A stretch of 64,000 nucleotides of DNA from Paramecium octaurelia (GCA_905182995.1 CAJJDP010000116.1:96684-160683), one strand, 5' to 3'. Counted from the first letter of the stretch, positions 13,073 through 25,800 are shown. Translations and numbers: made by a program. Notes: generated by a model not told the origin, from the letters alone.

Positions 13073-14097
13073 TCAATTTTATTTTTAAATTTAGGATTCA
13101 TCGAATAGAATTCTTAAATATAATGACAAACTACATTATTCAATTCCATCTCCATTTAAGGAATTAAAATATGGATGTTATAAGGCTGAGTCAATATTGA
13201 ATCTATAGAATTATTGATTTTCAAGGAGATTTTTCATCAGGTCGCTTCCAGAATCTGGAATTTCAAGCGATTCTTCTTTCTCATCTAAATTATTTCTTTT
13301 ATAGCTAATATTATTTTATAAATTAATACAATTTATACATTAAAGTTCCTACTTTAAAAATGTCCAGCTCAAATTCATGATTTGTTGTATTTTGGATAAC
13401 TGCATTACTAAATCCGATTAGTTTTAACTAATTGTCTTCATCAAACATTATATGAGATCGAGAAATACTTTTATGCGCTATGGATAGTTTTTCTAATCTT
13501 TTAATTGATAATAGCAAGTTCTTATGTAATTATAAAATTTACATAAACTATGATTTTTACCTCTTCATCTGTAAAATCATCATCAAAATACCTATACAAA
13601 TGTTCCATTATTAAATAAATGCATGATTCAGACTCGTATACTTCATAAATCATTGGAATAAATCTATGACCCTACATCTTTAGTAATAAGTGTATTTCAT
13701 CATGAATAGACTCTATTGATCGATTACATTTCTTATAACATTTGCAGGCATAAATCCTATAATTTCTATTACTATTCAATTAACAAATCTATGTCTTATT
13801 ATTCTATCATACCTTAGTTATATTGTTTTTGTTTAGATAAATAGTTTATTGAAAAGTATAAAATTTTAAAATTCCCTTAAACGTAACAAGACACCCTAAG
13901 CTCATTTTTAATTTAATCATATCTTCTGTTGTCCCCTCAATCTAAAGATTTTCAATTTTAAACCCAATTATTTTATCTCCATAAAAAATCCAAGTTATGA
14001 TAAGATTTAGAGACAGTTTAAAGGTAATTCTTTACTCCAAATTAACTAGATCCAAAGAGGACGATGATAATTCAATTGTAAAATTTTCATCCCCCAT
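13073..14097 (-). CDS. protein pseudokinase
   Basis: About 314 residues with a protein-kinase fold. An N-terminal 110 residues of beta-rich sequence are followed by the kinase Lys (YACKCY), the alpha-C Glu (IHDEIHLL), the hinge (YLIMEHLY) and the end of the domain (ALQHPYF). The catalytic loop reads AHKSISRSHIM instead of HRDxKPxN, so the catalytic Asp, Lys and Asn are lost. The DFG triad reads GFS. It is therefore predicted to be catalytically dead and to act as a scaffold or allosteric partner. Introns at 13789-13812 (24 nt), one of 22 nt near 13.52 kb and one of 34 nt near 13.31 kb restore a single frame. The kinase fold is clear; the partner is unknown. Confidence 0.75.
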
Positions 14098-14613
14098 TTT
14101 GCAAGAAAAATACTTTATGTTTTACATATATTAATAATTAATTAATATGAAAAACAAAAATTAACTTTATGACCGAAATATTTAAATCTAATATTTGCTC
14201 TTTGGCTTCTCATTACAATAAATAATATCTAAATCTTTTAATATCAGTTAATTATTTTATGTCTTTAACAATATATTAAAGGAGAAGGAATAATCAAAAA
14301 TCTAATTAGTTAAATTAGAAATTAATTTTAAACCCAAAAACATAATATTAATATGCTTAAATTTATTATATATTTTATATCAATTGAATTAATGGAAAAA
14401 TAAATGTTAATAAAATGATGGATTTTTGACAATTTATTCTAAAACGAGTTAGGTAAAATAAATAAAGAAATAGAAAATCAATTTTCTTAATTCTAATAAA
14501 TTTTTAGAGCGAATTAATAAATATTTCAATATTTATTTAATAACAAAAGATAAAATACGACTAAAATTTAGTCATCCTAGGTCAAAAAGACTGTTTGTAC
14601 TTTAGATTGCTCT
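14098..14613. other. 516-bp A/T-rich spacer
   Basis: Lies between two minus-strand genes. The open stretches on either strand have low-complexity A/T composition and no recognisable motifs. It presumably contains the upstream region of the pseudokinase and the 3' region of the phosphatase gene. Confidence 0.4.
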
Positions 14614-16564
14614 TCAATAAAGTAAATTATAATCAAATTTCTTTTCATAGATTTTTGTTTGACTTCCAATTTAAAATTAATTGAATACTTAAACCTTTTC
14701 ATATCCCTCTCCATTATTATACATGGTAGTTTTTTACAATGATTTTTGCAACATATCTAAATAAAATTAAACTAAACTCTATACCATGGTTAATGTAGAA
14801 TTGTTCTCTTTTACTTTTTACAAATGAAATTGCTTCATTCAATGGAATTTATAATACTGTAGCCAAATATAATACTACCAGAGACGGAGCTCTTCCTATA
14901 CCTGATGTACAATGTACATAAACGAATTCATAATTATTTATTAGTTTTTTCAACACTTAGACTGCTTTGAAAGCTTTTTTTTCAAAATCTACTGGATCCA
15001 TATCAAAAATTTCAAAATTCTTCATAATCATATCATTTTTTTTATAGGTGTTTTGTATTTCATCCCAATCAACCCCTCTATGATATATATCTAACCTTGT
15101 TTGTAGATTTAATACAGCTTTAATTCCATTCTATTTTAAAACTAATATATCCTATTCATTTTGAGGATAAGGTCCTATAATAATATTTTCATTTATTTGA
15201 GAAATCGTAAATTAGACTACAAAATTCCAATCTAATTTATTAAGTCTTCCGAAAGACTCATAATAAAAGAAAGAAGGCTCTTTGTCAGAGAAGGAATAAC
15301 CCAGATTTGTTTCTTTATTGATTTTTAATTGCCTATCAGAACAAAAGGATCCATTTTTAAATTTTAATAATCTGTAATTTTGGCAGGCTGCTAATAACTG
15401 TGTTTTAATTTTGATAGGAGAATTGGCATATGCATTTTGAACTTATCTAAATGACCTTAAGTCACTTGATTTTAAGTATCTTCCATTTCCTCTCTCCCAT
15501 ATCATCGACCCATTCTCATCATTTCTAATTACATAAAAGTATCTAAAAGAAAAATTCATAGGATCTACAATAAACGAAATAGACCATTATTAAACTGGTT
15601 CTCCATTCACTTAAATAAGAAGAAAAACTACATATATCAATCTTTTATTAACACTTCATTAATACTGGATGGCTCCATTATCCTAATTACTCTATAGAGC
15701 CTATGATCATCATCCTTTATCTTTAAGTTAAATTGTAATTTAATTTTAACTTGATTGTTCTATACCCCCAATATTCACCTTTAAAAATTGATTATTGAAA
15801 ATACAATTAAAATATTCAGATTTGGTTTCATTTTAAATCATATGAGTAGTGATTACCCTATTTTCTCCTGGTTCCCAAATAGTAGCTTATAGACTAGGAT
15901 TTTCGTAATTGTTCACAATAAATTTATATTCAATCTTCTAATATAGAGATCGATCGATTTTGATACATATAGTCCATTCATCATTCTTATTATAGATTTA
16001 GATATGTTTTACATCATTCCATTATAAACGTAATCCTTTTACTGGATTCCAATTTCCCAACTATTTATTATCTCCGACTATGTATATCGCTTTACCAGAT
16101 TCCGTATGGTAATGAATTTTAAAATACACCTTAAAATATAAAGAACCTAGAGTCATATTAGTAGACATTGATTGTTATTTCATTATTATTTATGGCAAAT
16201 TTAAATATAATATTTCATTATCAATTACATCAGTTTAATTAGTTCCATGTATTTTCATTTCTTACAGCTTTGATAATTAAATATTGGACCATTTGATCAA
16301 ATCTTTATATTATAGATGCAACTCCTGAGTTAGCAAATATAATTTTAGATCACTTTTTGTCTTAACTTAACTTTCAACTTAAGTCTAATTTTTGCATTAC
16401 ACTTCTTGAGAAAAATTAGACTACAATTACAATTTCATATATTATAATTTATTGACTATATTAAACGCACCTTCTTCTTTAATTTTAACGAAGTCAGTTT
16501 TTAATAACTCAGCAAATTTTTAATAACACTATAAAATTAATTGTAAATCCATATAAGTAGGCAT
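14614..16564 (-). CDS. laforin-like glycogen/starch phosphatase (coiled coil, CBM20, dual-specificity phosphatase)
   Basis: About 621 residues. Residues 1-130 are a predicted helical/coiled-coil extension. A CBM20 starch-binding domain follows, seen in GKAIYIVGDNKQLGNWNPVK. A second beta-rich segment comes next. The C-terminal dual-specificity phosphatase starts at IIIGPYPQNEQDI and carries the active-site loop HCTSGIGRAPS, with Cys nucleophile and Arg. CBM20 plus DSP is the laforin architecture, which removes phosphate from glycogen. Introns: 14757-14784, one of 38 nt near 15.65 kb and one of only 19 nt near 15.76 kb; removing them gives one frame. An in-frame TGA upstream fixes the start. 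The coiled-coil extension is not part of animal laforin. Confidence 0.8.
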
Positions 16565-17019
16565 TTAGTATAACAATTTGATAATTATATATCATTTGTA
16601 TCCTAGAGGTACTTTCTTTTGTTTTTGAAGTTATTGAAGCAGTTTCTATATAACTTACAATATAATAAAAAATAAATTATATTTAATTAATTAAATGTTT
16701 TATTTTTGCTTGCATTTCATCTATCACAATTAATATACTAATACTACAATCAGATAATAAATGTCCTATCTTTTCTGAATAGCAGTTGAGTGTTATTCTT
16801 ATTTATTTTATAATTTTGTATTTATTTTTCTAATTTCTATTGTTGTTCTTTTAAATGCATAATTATATGTAGAATAATCTATGATTGTAAGATTATATTT
16901 ATTTGAACTTAATTTAACATAGCCAATTGATTATTCAAAATCTGGTGTGAAAACTCGATTAATAATAATATTATTCAATCAATTTAATTTGCAAAAAACT
17001 TAGAAATTTCAGCTAGAAT
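16565..17019. other. 455-bp A/T-rich spacer
   Basis: No convincing coding frame. Contains the upstream region of the laforin-like gene on the minus strand. Confidence 0.4.
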
Positions 17020-17373
17020 ATGCTTTATCAAATTGTGTAAAGATGCAAATGTAATATATCTGAGAGGATTTAAATATGGAATCAAAATGGAAAGAAAGGA
17101 ATTTTAAAAGAGAAGAGATTAAAAAAAGCACGGAATAGCGCCCAGAGTAATGGTTTCCTGAAAAGAAGTAACTCTTTAGCAAGTCCGCTTAATTAAATAA
17201 AATCAGATTATTTTTAATATTTCATAATTAAGGGAATGTTTATTATGGGATTATAATAATAATTATCATTAGAGTTATATTTAAGTAAGTTATTTAGATC
17301 CAATAGGTTTAAGTTGTTTAATTTGAATCGGTCTAAACCAAAGAAGTCCAACATTATTATAGTCTTAATTTGA
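17020..17373 (+). CDS. possible small basic protein of unknown function
   Basis: Uninterrupted frame of 117 residues from an ATG to TGA. It is Lys/Arg/Asn-rich, with a Ser motif (KRSNSLASP) that resembles a phosphorylation or 14-3-3 site. There is no domain or signal peptide. It precedes the desaturase by 122 bp. A second, overlapping frame (ATG at 17076) is also open and joins the desaturase start in frame, so either could be chance. Low confidence. Confidence 0.3.
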
Positions 17374-17495
17374 AAGTTGATTTAAAAAATATAATATATT
17401 TTAATAATATTTTACATCAAAGTATTTATACCAAAATTATTGTGATAAATTTTGTCAAATTTAATAAAGATATTATTAATTTGTTAAAATATCAA

Positions 17496-18659
17496 ATGGC
17501 ACCATTACCAGAACCAAGTAGCCAAAGTGTTCAATCTGTTGAAAATAAGGATGTAAGATATAATCATTAAACTGAAGGTTTTTAGATTCATTTACAAGAA
17601 CAAGGAGTATGATGTTTCAGAATATGTTCCCAAGCATCCAGCAGGTAAATCCTTTTTTGATAAGATGAAGGATGAGAAAGAAGATTTTACAGAATATTTT
17701 AGGTAAAATTATTGATTTATTGATAACTTAGATGTCTACACTCCAAAAGAGCTTTGAAAATATTAAAATCTCAGAAAGTTGTGAGGTCAAATATAAAGGA
17801 ATCAGAGGAAAGCAAATAATATTCTCACATTAAAAAATAAGTGAAAAATCTGTTTGAACCTGATTGGACAATAGAACTTCTCCTCTTTGTTGGATTGGCT
17901 CTCGGATTATATTTAGGAGTTACTAGTGATTGGTATATAGCGATTCCCTCGATTGTATTGACCCAGATAGTAGCAGGGTAAGATTTAAAATATATATTGT
18001 TAGATGGTAAGGACATTCAACCAACCACAACAGAAACCCGTTGTTGTACAAGTTATCTATTCCTTATGGAATTATTCATGGTTTTTCTGCTGATTGGTGG
18101 CAATTCAAGCATAATAACCATCATATCTTCACAAATAGAATCGGGAAAGATGATGATATTAATCACACATATTAACTGTGGTAATATGGATTCCTCTACT
18201 TAAAGTACATATAATATAAATCATATTTTAGATGGAAATTCGATTCTTTTCTTGCTTCATACAACAAGATTGACATCATCTACATTCTCATTCATTAAAT
18301 AATAGTATTCTAATAAAAAATATGGATTTATGTTGTTGCTTAATACATTGCAGGATTCTTTAGTGCTTGTATATTGATAGGAAATCATGAAAGAGAATAT
18401 AAGTTCTTCAATAAAATTGACAAGCCTTTCATTGAACATTAAATTATCACATCTAGAAATTATGATTGGACTGGTAATTTTTATTATTATTTAAATATTA
18501 GATTGGTTGTCTAATTTGTTGATGGGAGGTATGTAATTTTAAACAGAACATCATTTGTTTCCACAGATTCCTTTCTATCGATTGCCTTATGCAGCTAAAA
18601 TTATTAATAGAGAATTAAATTAATTTGGATACAAAATCCATATTGGCAAAATATTATGA
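17496..18659 (+). CDS. cytochrome b5-fused front-end fatty-acid or sphingolipid desaturase
   Basis: About 342 residues. The N-terminal cytochrome b5-like domain has the haem motif as HPAG (YVPKHPAGKSFF) rather than HPGG. The membrane desaturase part has three histidine boxes: HSTNH (HxxxH), HNNHH (HxxHH) and QTEHH (QxxHH). The glutamine in the third box is the signature of delta-5/6/8 front-end desaturases, which insert a double bond between an existing one and the carboxyl end. Hydrophobic segments flank the boxes, consistent with an ER membrane enzyme. Introns: 17553-17577, 17703-17731, 17978-18003, 18205-18231 and 18474-18501. Together they restore one frame. Substrate and regioselectivity cannot be read from the sequence. 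Confidence 0.85.
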
Positions 18660-18704
18660 ATATTTATATAAAAAATAAATATAGTAATAAAATTTGAATT
18701 CTAC

Positions 18705-19178
18705 TCAATATAATTTGCTAAACAGAAAGGCAAAGAAAGTGAGAAAATGTTCTGTTTGCTTTTAATCCATATCCATTCCATTCATTTATACTATGCCCTT
18801 CTAGTTTTTGTGAACTACTTTCATCATAAACTCATGACTGCCGTTTTTTAATTAAACGAACACTTTCCCTCCAACAGTAAATTGATCAATTTGTATTAGC
18901 CAAGGGTGAAATATTACAAGTTCTTCCAGCGATCTTAACTAAAACTATTCGCTTTGACATTTCATTTCACAATCCTACAACTCTTCACTTGTTATGAAAT
19001 TATAAACAAAGAACTTATTTGCTGGTCTTGCTATGCAAAATTGAAAGTTTCTCTTGAATTGTCCATGACTAATAATAATAATACTCTATTACTCCTAAAC
19101 CGCATATCTACTGTTCATTTAAGAGAGATAAAAATTGGAATAATCTTATGTTCCTTAGAGTCCTTGACTTTAAGACAT
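18705..19178 (-). CDS. hypothetical protein, 157 residues
   Basis: Single-exon frame from ATG to TGA with balanced composition. The N-terminal 30 residues are Gln/Ser-rich. The middle mixes charged and hydrophobic residues (WLIQIDQFTVGGKVFVQL), looks beta-rich, and is followed by a Met/Gln-rich stretch. No domain is recognised. It converges on the desaturase with 45 bp between the stops. Coding composition is better than that of neighbouring spacers, but identity is unknown. Confidence 0.5.
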
Positions 19179-19362
19179 TTTGTTAAAGTTGTATCCAATT
19201 TTTAGATTATTTATTGCGTACTTTACGTAGCAATTTAAATACACGCTTTAAAGGTCATAATGTTAAAATGTTATCTCCTACCTAATGATATCTCCTGGAT
19301 TTAAGTACTATTAACTGACCCTCTCAGACCTTACTGTGTATTCATCCTTTACTATAATAAAA

Positions 19363-22300
19363 TCAATTTAAATATATACTTTTATTAGAATTAAATAAGA
19401 CAATTAAATTTTAGATCTCATATTACGCTTTGTTCTTCAATAAAATTATTACTTTATACCCTTATGTATCCTGGCTTTCATACTTTTCAGATTTTAATGT
19501 AACTATCAATTCATAGGTGTCTAGAAGAGTTATTTAATCACTTAAACATTATTTCTTAAAATTTTGGATCTCATAATCTTATAGTCCTTTAAGTGATTAC
19601 TTTTAAAACTAATAATTTGTTAAGTATTTTTATAAGTTATCTACTTAAACCTCTTTCATTCTACTTTCGCTAAAATATTAGGATTATGTTTAATATAATG
19701 TCTAATAGGGTACAAAACCTTTCTATTGTGTGTTGTATAGTAAATTGGATTGTGCAATTTTAACTTTTGAATATCCCTAATTCTAATGTTATATATTCTA
19801 AATAGGTTATTCATCAAAGTGGTCTTCTAAATTTAAATCGAGAGGTGAACATATTTGCTTTTATTTTTAGTATTAAAGCTGTTGCTGTGAATCTAGGCCA
19901 TACTATTATGCTTTCTATTCTGATATTCTCTATTATTCTTACATTTCTTTCTCTCTATTCAACATTTCTGTTATTTAATCTAATTTTTTACCATATCCTT
20001 ATACAAGATTCTCTATCATAAATACTTTTGAGTTGATTTTATCAATATCGAAGTTATCTAATTCTTCATCCTATAATTTTTGTTAAAATTACTATGTTAA
20101 TTATTATAACTAAGATTCAATATTGGATTAAAAAGATTTTTTAATAATATCCTGTAAACCTGGAATTAGTTATTCCACTAATAATTAAGGATTTAAAGGC
20201 TCTTTATTACTATCTTTGCTCTCTCTAACCCCATGAAACCCTTTAAAAGATGTTGGGATCTCTTACGATTGCACTTTTATTGATGGTTGAATTACTTTTG
20301 ATTCTTCAATTGACTTCTCTTAGAATTCAGTTAAAGTGTTCTCTTAAAACTAAGTTGAGTTTCTATTTTATATAGCTTAACTCTGGGTGAGTGATTCCTC
20401 TTACATTTCTGTTATTGATTCCAACTGTTTTTTCAGTTCTGGCTTTGCTTCAAATTATGAATAATCAAATTAAGGGAAATCCTTATCCCATTTTGGTATA
20501 TCACTATTTTCAACTTCATCGAAGGGATTATTTTTCTTTTTTTCATTAGCTGATTTCGAAGAATTAGAAGCATTTGGTTAAGAATTCTCATTGACTGATT
20601 TTGTTTAATTGTTACCCTCATTTCTTGGAGTGATATTTAGTTCTTATTATTAATCAACCAATTATTAAGAAGTGATCTTCTATTAATTTTACTGTTATTT
20701 TTAGTTGAAATTTTAAGATTCAATAGTTTGATCAAAATCATCAAAATCATAATAGATTTCCTCTTCAAAATTTTGTTAAGATTCTTAGAATGACTTAAAA
20801 GAATTATGACTCCTTATTCTATTATTCTCGTGCTTTTAACTCTAATCAATTTGCAATTATTTTAATTCTGGCAGGTCGCTGTTAAGTTTAGCTTCATTTG
20901 ATTAAATTTCATGTGATTAAATTAAGCCGTTTAAGTTTTCTATTGGAATTTGTGAAGTCTATTCCATAAAGGGTAAATTTTAATTATCTTGAAAGGGTTC
21001 CTTGTGAACTGGAAAATTTGGTTGAAATTCATCATCTTCTAATTATTGATTATCAGATTCTATAAAATTGTATGACTGCTATTTTTGTTATTATTACTCA
21101 TATAATTATTGATTTTACCCTTATATTTAAAATATATCTTATTATTATAAGGGATTTTCTAGCTTTTTCAAATAATTCAATGATTGAGGATCCGATTGAG
21201 GAATGAATTCTTGCCAAACCTAAATGGGAGCCAAATTGGATTCTGTTGGTTCATTAGCGAATTGAGATTATTTAGATTTGTCTTATGGTAGATTTACTTC
21301 TTAATCCTACATTTTGAAGATATTGTTCTGGAATTAGTTATCATGTGATTATTATAGAGGATTAAAATCTTGCCAAGGTATTTCAAAATCATCCTCCTTA
21401 GTTTGAAGTTTACTATTTATGATATTATCATATTATTAGAATTTTTTTTCTCTTTCTGAACTAAGATCAAATTGTTAATTTTATTTAATTATTTCTAATG
21501 ATTAAATAGGAGAGTAATTTGTTTTTAGTTCAGGTTACTGTTATTGTTACAAAAACTAATAGGAGTTACTTTCAGGGGATATTTATTATCCATAGTTGAG
21601 TTATGGTTAGGAAGCGGTTTAATTTCTAATTTAAGAGGATATGTTGGATCCAGGCATCTCATCGCTCAGAGACTTTTAGGAGGGGACGACTTTAGGTTAT
21701 TCAAATGTGTTTTATTAAACAGGAGTAGAATTAGCTTTATGGAAATTTAAATTTTAATTGTTATCTAGCTGTTAGAGTTGAAATTAAGTGAAATTATTTT
21801 CCGCTACTTCAAAATTAGCTTTAGGAGCAAAGGACTACGATTATAAGGAGTCAGTAATAGCATTATTTTAAGTCCCTTCATTCAAAAATTGATTGACTTC
21901 GTGAAATGTAAAGGCCATTTATTATGTTTTTTAATGGGTAGAAGAAAATTCATTAAAATAAGGAAAATTTAATTTTTCAGATTGATTCTCAGTCATCTTG
22001 AATTGATCAAGTGGTTATCTGTCAGAATTGACATTATTTTATATTCCATAAGGATTAAATTTGTGGAATTATTCACTTGATGAAAATGCATTTTGGGAGT
22101 TGGTTTTATTAAATAGATCTTCAATATCTTTCACATCTCTTGATTATTTTCTATTCTCTAATTGTTTCTAAACCTTAAGTTTGTCCTATTCATAGGATGA
22201 ATCAAATTCAACTCCTTAGTCATTATTTATATTTTCGCCCATTTGAGGAAAGTCATCAAAACCATAGAATTGAATTTTTGACTACTGAAGTTCTTGTTAT

Positions 22301-22515
22301 GGAGGTGGTCCAAATTATGCAATAAAATCTGCGTCCACAATAGGAGTTTAATCTTTAAGATTATAAATATTGGAGTTTGTATTGCTTTTTGGCGTAATGC
22401 TTCTTTCGTCAAAAGGAGTTAAGGTTTTATCTTGTGCGCTTTTGAACTAATCCTAATTGGATGATGATTTAGGGCTATAAAATTGATTATTAGAATCGTT
22501 AGAGATTTATGACAT
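19363..22515 (-). CDS. 1050-residue Gln/Asn/Ser/Glu-rich, mostly disordered protein
   Basis: A single exon of 1051 codons with no in-frame TGA, unusually long for an intron-free gene here. Most of it is low complexity: Gln (largely TAA/TAG), Asn, Ser, Glu, Asp and Phe, with recurring short Phe-containing motifs (DDFDQ, WDKDFP, DFEIPW). The last 150 residues are more ordered, with a predicted coiled coil (LDQITEMLNREKEMQEQ) and a final beta-rich stretch (YELIVTLKSEKYES). Repeated DxF/FxDxF-like motifs and a structured C-terminus recall endocytic adaptor or accessory proteins, but this is inference and no domain is certain. It starts 42 bp from the end of the upstream Myb-like gene. Confidence 0.7.
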
Positions 22516-22556
22516 TTATTAAAAATTATATTAAATTAACTATACAATATAGTTAT

Positions 22557-23723
22557 TCATTATTCTTTCTTGTTTTTTTTGAGTGTCTAATACCTGAGTT
22601 CATTATCTTCAACCTAATCGTTATAAAAAGTAAATGATTATTTTCTGCTCCTTTATCCTTCATTCTCTTATTATTATTGTTATTTTTACTCCTACAATTC
22701 TGAATCTAATGTTTTTTCATCCTTCTTAGGTACATCTATCAAATCCGATAAGCTCAATTTCCTATTATTGATATACTTCTGATTTCTTGCCCTAATACTT
22801 AAAAGAATCAATACATAATGAAGTGAAAGAAGGATTCATCAGTTCCAGGTCTTGATTCTTCATTTATTTAATTATTGACTTTTGATTGCTATGAGTTTTC
22901 GGATTGAATTTATTGTGGTTACGATTATTTTTAAGATTGTTGTTATTCGATTTGATTTACTTCAGCTATTGATTAATAAGCATTTTGGATTTATTCAATA
23001 GCCATAATTTGATCTTTCTCTTTGTTTAAATCACATATTTCTTTAATTAATTCATCTGGGTAGTTTCGATCAGCAATTTCTTGTATTTTTTTTTGCAGTT
23101 TATCTTGTTATTATTAATATTTAGTGACTTGACCCATAGTATTCTGATGATGCTGACAGGAATCAGGTAGATTAAGATCAAGTATTCCCTGTTGTAATTA
23201 CGTCTTAATCTATTATTATTGTTGTTGCAGTAATAACTGATTGCACTCTATTTGCATCGACTCTATATTCCCTTGAATTTCATCATCGGAAATATCTAAA
23301 TATAAAATGTAAAAGATATTTGTGTTACCATTAATAGACCCTGTCCTTTATCTTCTCTATGTCTAATCGCCTTCTGTGTAGTTGTGGAATCGTTTATTCT
23401 CGAAAATCTGCTTAATTTCTGAACTCTTAAGACCATTAAATTATTTGTTAAATTCCTTCTCCAATCTATTGAAAAACTTTTGTGCATGAGATCTTGATTC
23501 AAATATGAAAATACCTTATTTGGGCACCACTCCTAGTACCAACATATTCTTCTACCTTTTTCCAATTCTTCCCATGAATACTCAGAGCCTCTACGAATCT
23601 TTAATGTTCATCTTTTGTCCACCTTCCCTAAACAACTTCCCCCTATACTATCACTTATGTTAAAATTGCTACTTCGCTATCTTCAAAAGACCTTGACTAT
23701 TTCCTCTTACTAGATTGTGCCAT
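22557..23723 (-). CDS. SHAQKYF-class Myb/SANT DNA-binding protein
   Basis: About 362 residues. Near the N-terminus (about residues 30-85) is one Myb/SANT repeat: GRWTKDEHQRFVEAL, then GKNWKKVEEYV and GTRSGAQIRSHAQKFF. The last element is the SHAQKYF signature of single-repeat Myb factors known from plants, Dictyostelium and ciliates. The rest is Gln-rich with a coiled coil. It is likely a nuclear transcription regulator. Introns: 22792-22814 (23 nt), 23296-23328 (33 nt) and 23493-23514 (22 nt); the last interrupts the DNA-binding domain. With these removed the frame runs from ATG to TGA. Confidence 0.8.
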
Positions 23724-23755
23724 TTATTGGTAAGTTTATTTTTATAAATATTAAT

Positions 23756-25616
23756 TCATTATTATCTGTCATTCTATTTTATATTTAATTCATTTGATTA
23801 TTATTAATTATGAGATTTTTACTGGGGAGGCACATAAACCAATTCATACGATTCCCTTAAATACTTTTCATCATCATTCTAATCTGTTTCCGTCTCTTCT
23901 GTTTCTACGACTGGCTTTTCCTACTTATAATTCCTCTTCATATCATGTCTTCCCTTATAAAATTTCTACAAATGTTCTTCCTTCTTATTTCTCCTCTCCA
24001 TAATCTACTTCTTTTTTTCCTCATCCTTCTGATTGTTCAATCTTTGTTATTGTTTCTCCTTCTTAATTTTCTTCTCGGCTTCAATAAAATCAGTTTTTGA
24101 TCTTAACAAGAATTGCAATTTAGATTCAGACAAATCAATCACTATTTTCTCTAATTACTATATATTCTAATTTCTATTACATTAATAACTTATTTAATGA
24201 CTTTTGAGTCTATCTACAATCTCTTCCCCATAATATCTTAGTTCTTGGTTGCCTCCTATTAGATTTCTATGATTTTCTTTCCAATTTTATCCATATCCAA
24301 GTCTTCTCCTTCTGCAAATTACAATTTTGTTTGATCCACCTTTTCCTAATCCTTCAATTAATTTTATATCTTCAATTACGCTTTCAATTTTCTTTCTTCT
24401 GCTTTCAACATCTCTAAATGTTCATCCTATTCATTTTTCAATTTTTATTCCAATTTCTCCAATTCCCTCTTCTTCTATTCAATATCCTCCTCGGCATCTC
24501 TTTGATTTTAGATGTTTCTCAAATTACCCTCTTCAATATTGTTAAGAATCTCAATTACCAAATCAGCCATCCTCTCCTACTGTCTTTCTGCTTCAATTTA
24601 CTCCTAAGTTTATTTTTGTTCCTCCCTCTAATCTACTCCAGTAACAAAGAATTAGTTCTTCTATTCACTCTATTAATTAGAAAATAAGTTGATATCCTTC
24701 CTCTCGAATTCCGAAAACTTAGTTTTATATGTATCCTAAATTCATTATAATGACTTAGAATTACTTTAATCTTCTCTAAAAATTGCCTATATTTATCTAA
24801 TTTTTCAAATTCTTCTCCATATTTTGTCTTCTATAACTTCAATCTATCAATTTGAGCTAATATTTTGGCCACTTCAGTCTTGACTTCATCTTTCTTTTTC
24901 GCCTCTCTATCAGCTTAATAAGCAGCTTAATCTGCTTGGAATTTCACTTCATTCATGAACTTTTTGACTAATTCACAATCATTTTTAAAATATAATCTTC
25001 TTGCTCTCAATGATTCCTATTCATTCTTGATAAAATCCTCAAGTCTTTCAGTTTCTTCCTTCTTAGTCATGATATTCAAATTAGCCAAACATATTTCTCT
25101 TTTTTTTTCAATGAAATCTGTAATTGTTTCTCTCTTTTCTCTTAAAATGGATTTAATTCTATATTTTTTCTTCTTCATTTCCTACAATTCATAATCCTTC
25201 TTTTTATCCTCTTTTCCATAGATAGTTTTCCTAGCTTCATCATCTCTGTATTCCATCAATTTTGGATTAAAATGTTTGATATGCTGAGCTATTTCATCGA
25301 TTTTCTGTGGTTAATTAGGATCTCTCATTTTGGCTTCATTGGCAAACATCTCATCTCTCTCTTGCGCTAATTTATTTGCTATAGTGAGTAGAAGTGAATT
25401 TGTACTTTGATCTTCTAATTTTTATAACAGTCCAAATCGTGTTGATTTGGCACTAGTTTGATATAATTTTTAAGTGTGTGGAACTTGTTTTTGTTCTTCA
25501 TCATCGTCATTATACCCAGAATTGCGTTCTCTTTCTAGCTTTTACAGAAACTTTTTAGAATCCAACTCAAATTGAAATGGATTTTCTTCTTATGTTTATT
25601 ATTATGCTAAATTCAT
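23756..25616 (-). CDS. CFAP100/CCDC37-like (DUF4200) axonemal coiled-coil protein
   Basis: About 599 residues. Residues about 175-300 match the DUF4200 coiled-coil pattern: ITDFIEKKREICLANLNIM, a long Glu/Lys helix, and KYGEEFEKLDKYRQFLEKI. CFAP100 and CFAP73 (MIA1/MIA2 of Chlamydomonas) carry this domain and bind the inner-arm dynein I1 region of cilia. The start, MNLAQQQTQEENPF, precedes a spacer of 184 bp to the divergent kinesin gene. Introns: 24158-24189 (32 nt) and 24736-24764 (29 nt). The C-terminus is acidic, then Gln-rich. Family assignment is fairly good; the exact orthologue is uncertain. Confidence 0.7.
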
Positions 25617-25800
25617 ATTAAATAAATAAAAAATAATTATGAAAATTAGAATTTGTGAAGCAATTCTATATTCTCAATATGGCACAACGATTACAAGAAT
25701 GCAGTGAACACAAATGAAATGCATAATTTGGGAAATTAGAAATTTGTCTAAAAATAATCAATTTTTAAGAATAAATATTTTAATTTAACTGCTAATAAAA

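Noticed and set aside
12833-13217. Plus-strand small gene starting at 12833 with introns into 13.2 kb
   Set aside because: The second half is antisense to the well-supported 3' end of the pseudokinase gene, and the first half is low-complexity A/T sequence ending at a TGA near 13060.
23794-25194. Several plus-strand Phe/Ser/Leu-rich frames suggesting membrane proteins
   Set aside because: They are antisense to the Glu/Lys-rich coiled coil of the CFAP100-like gene, a common shadow effect.
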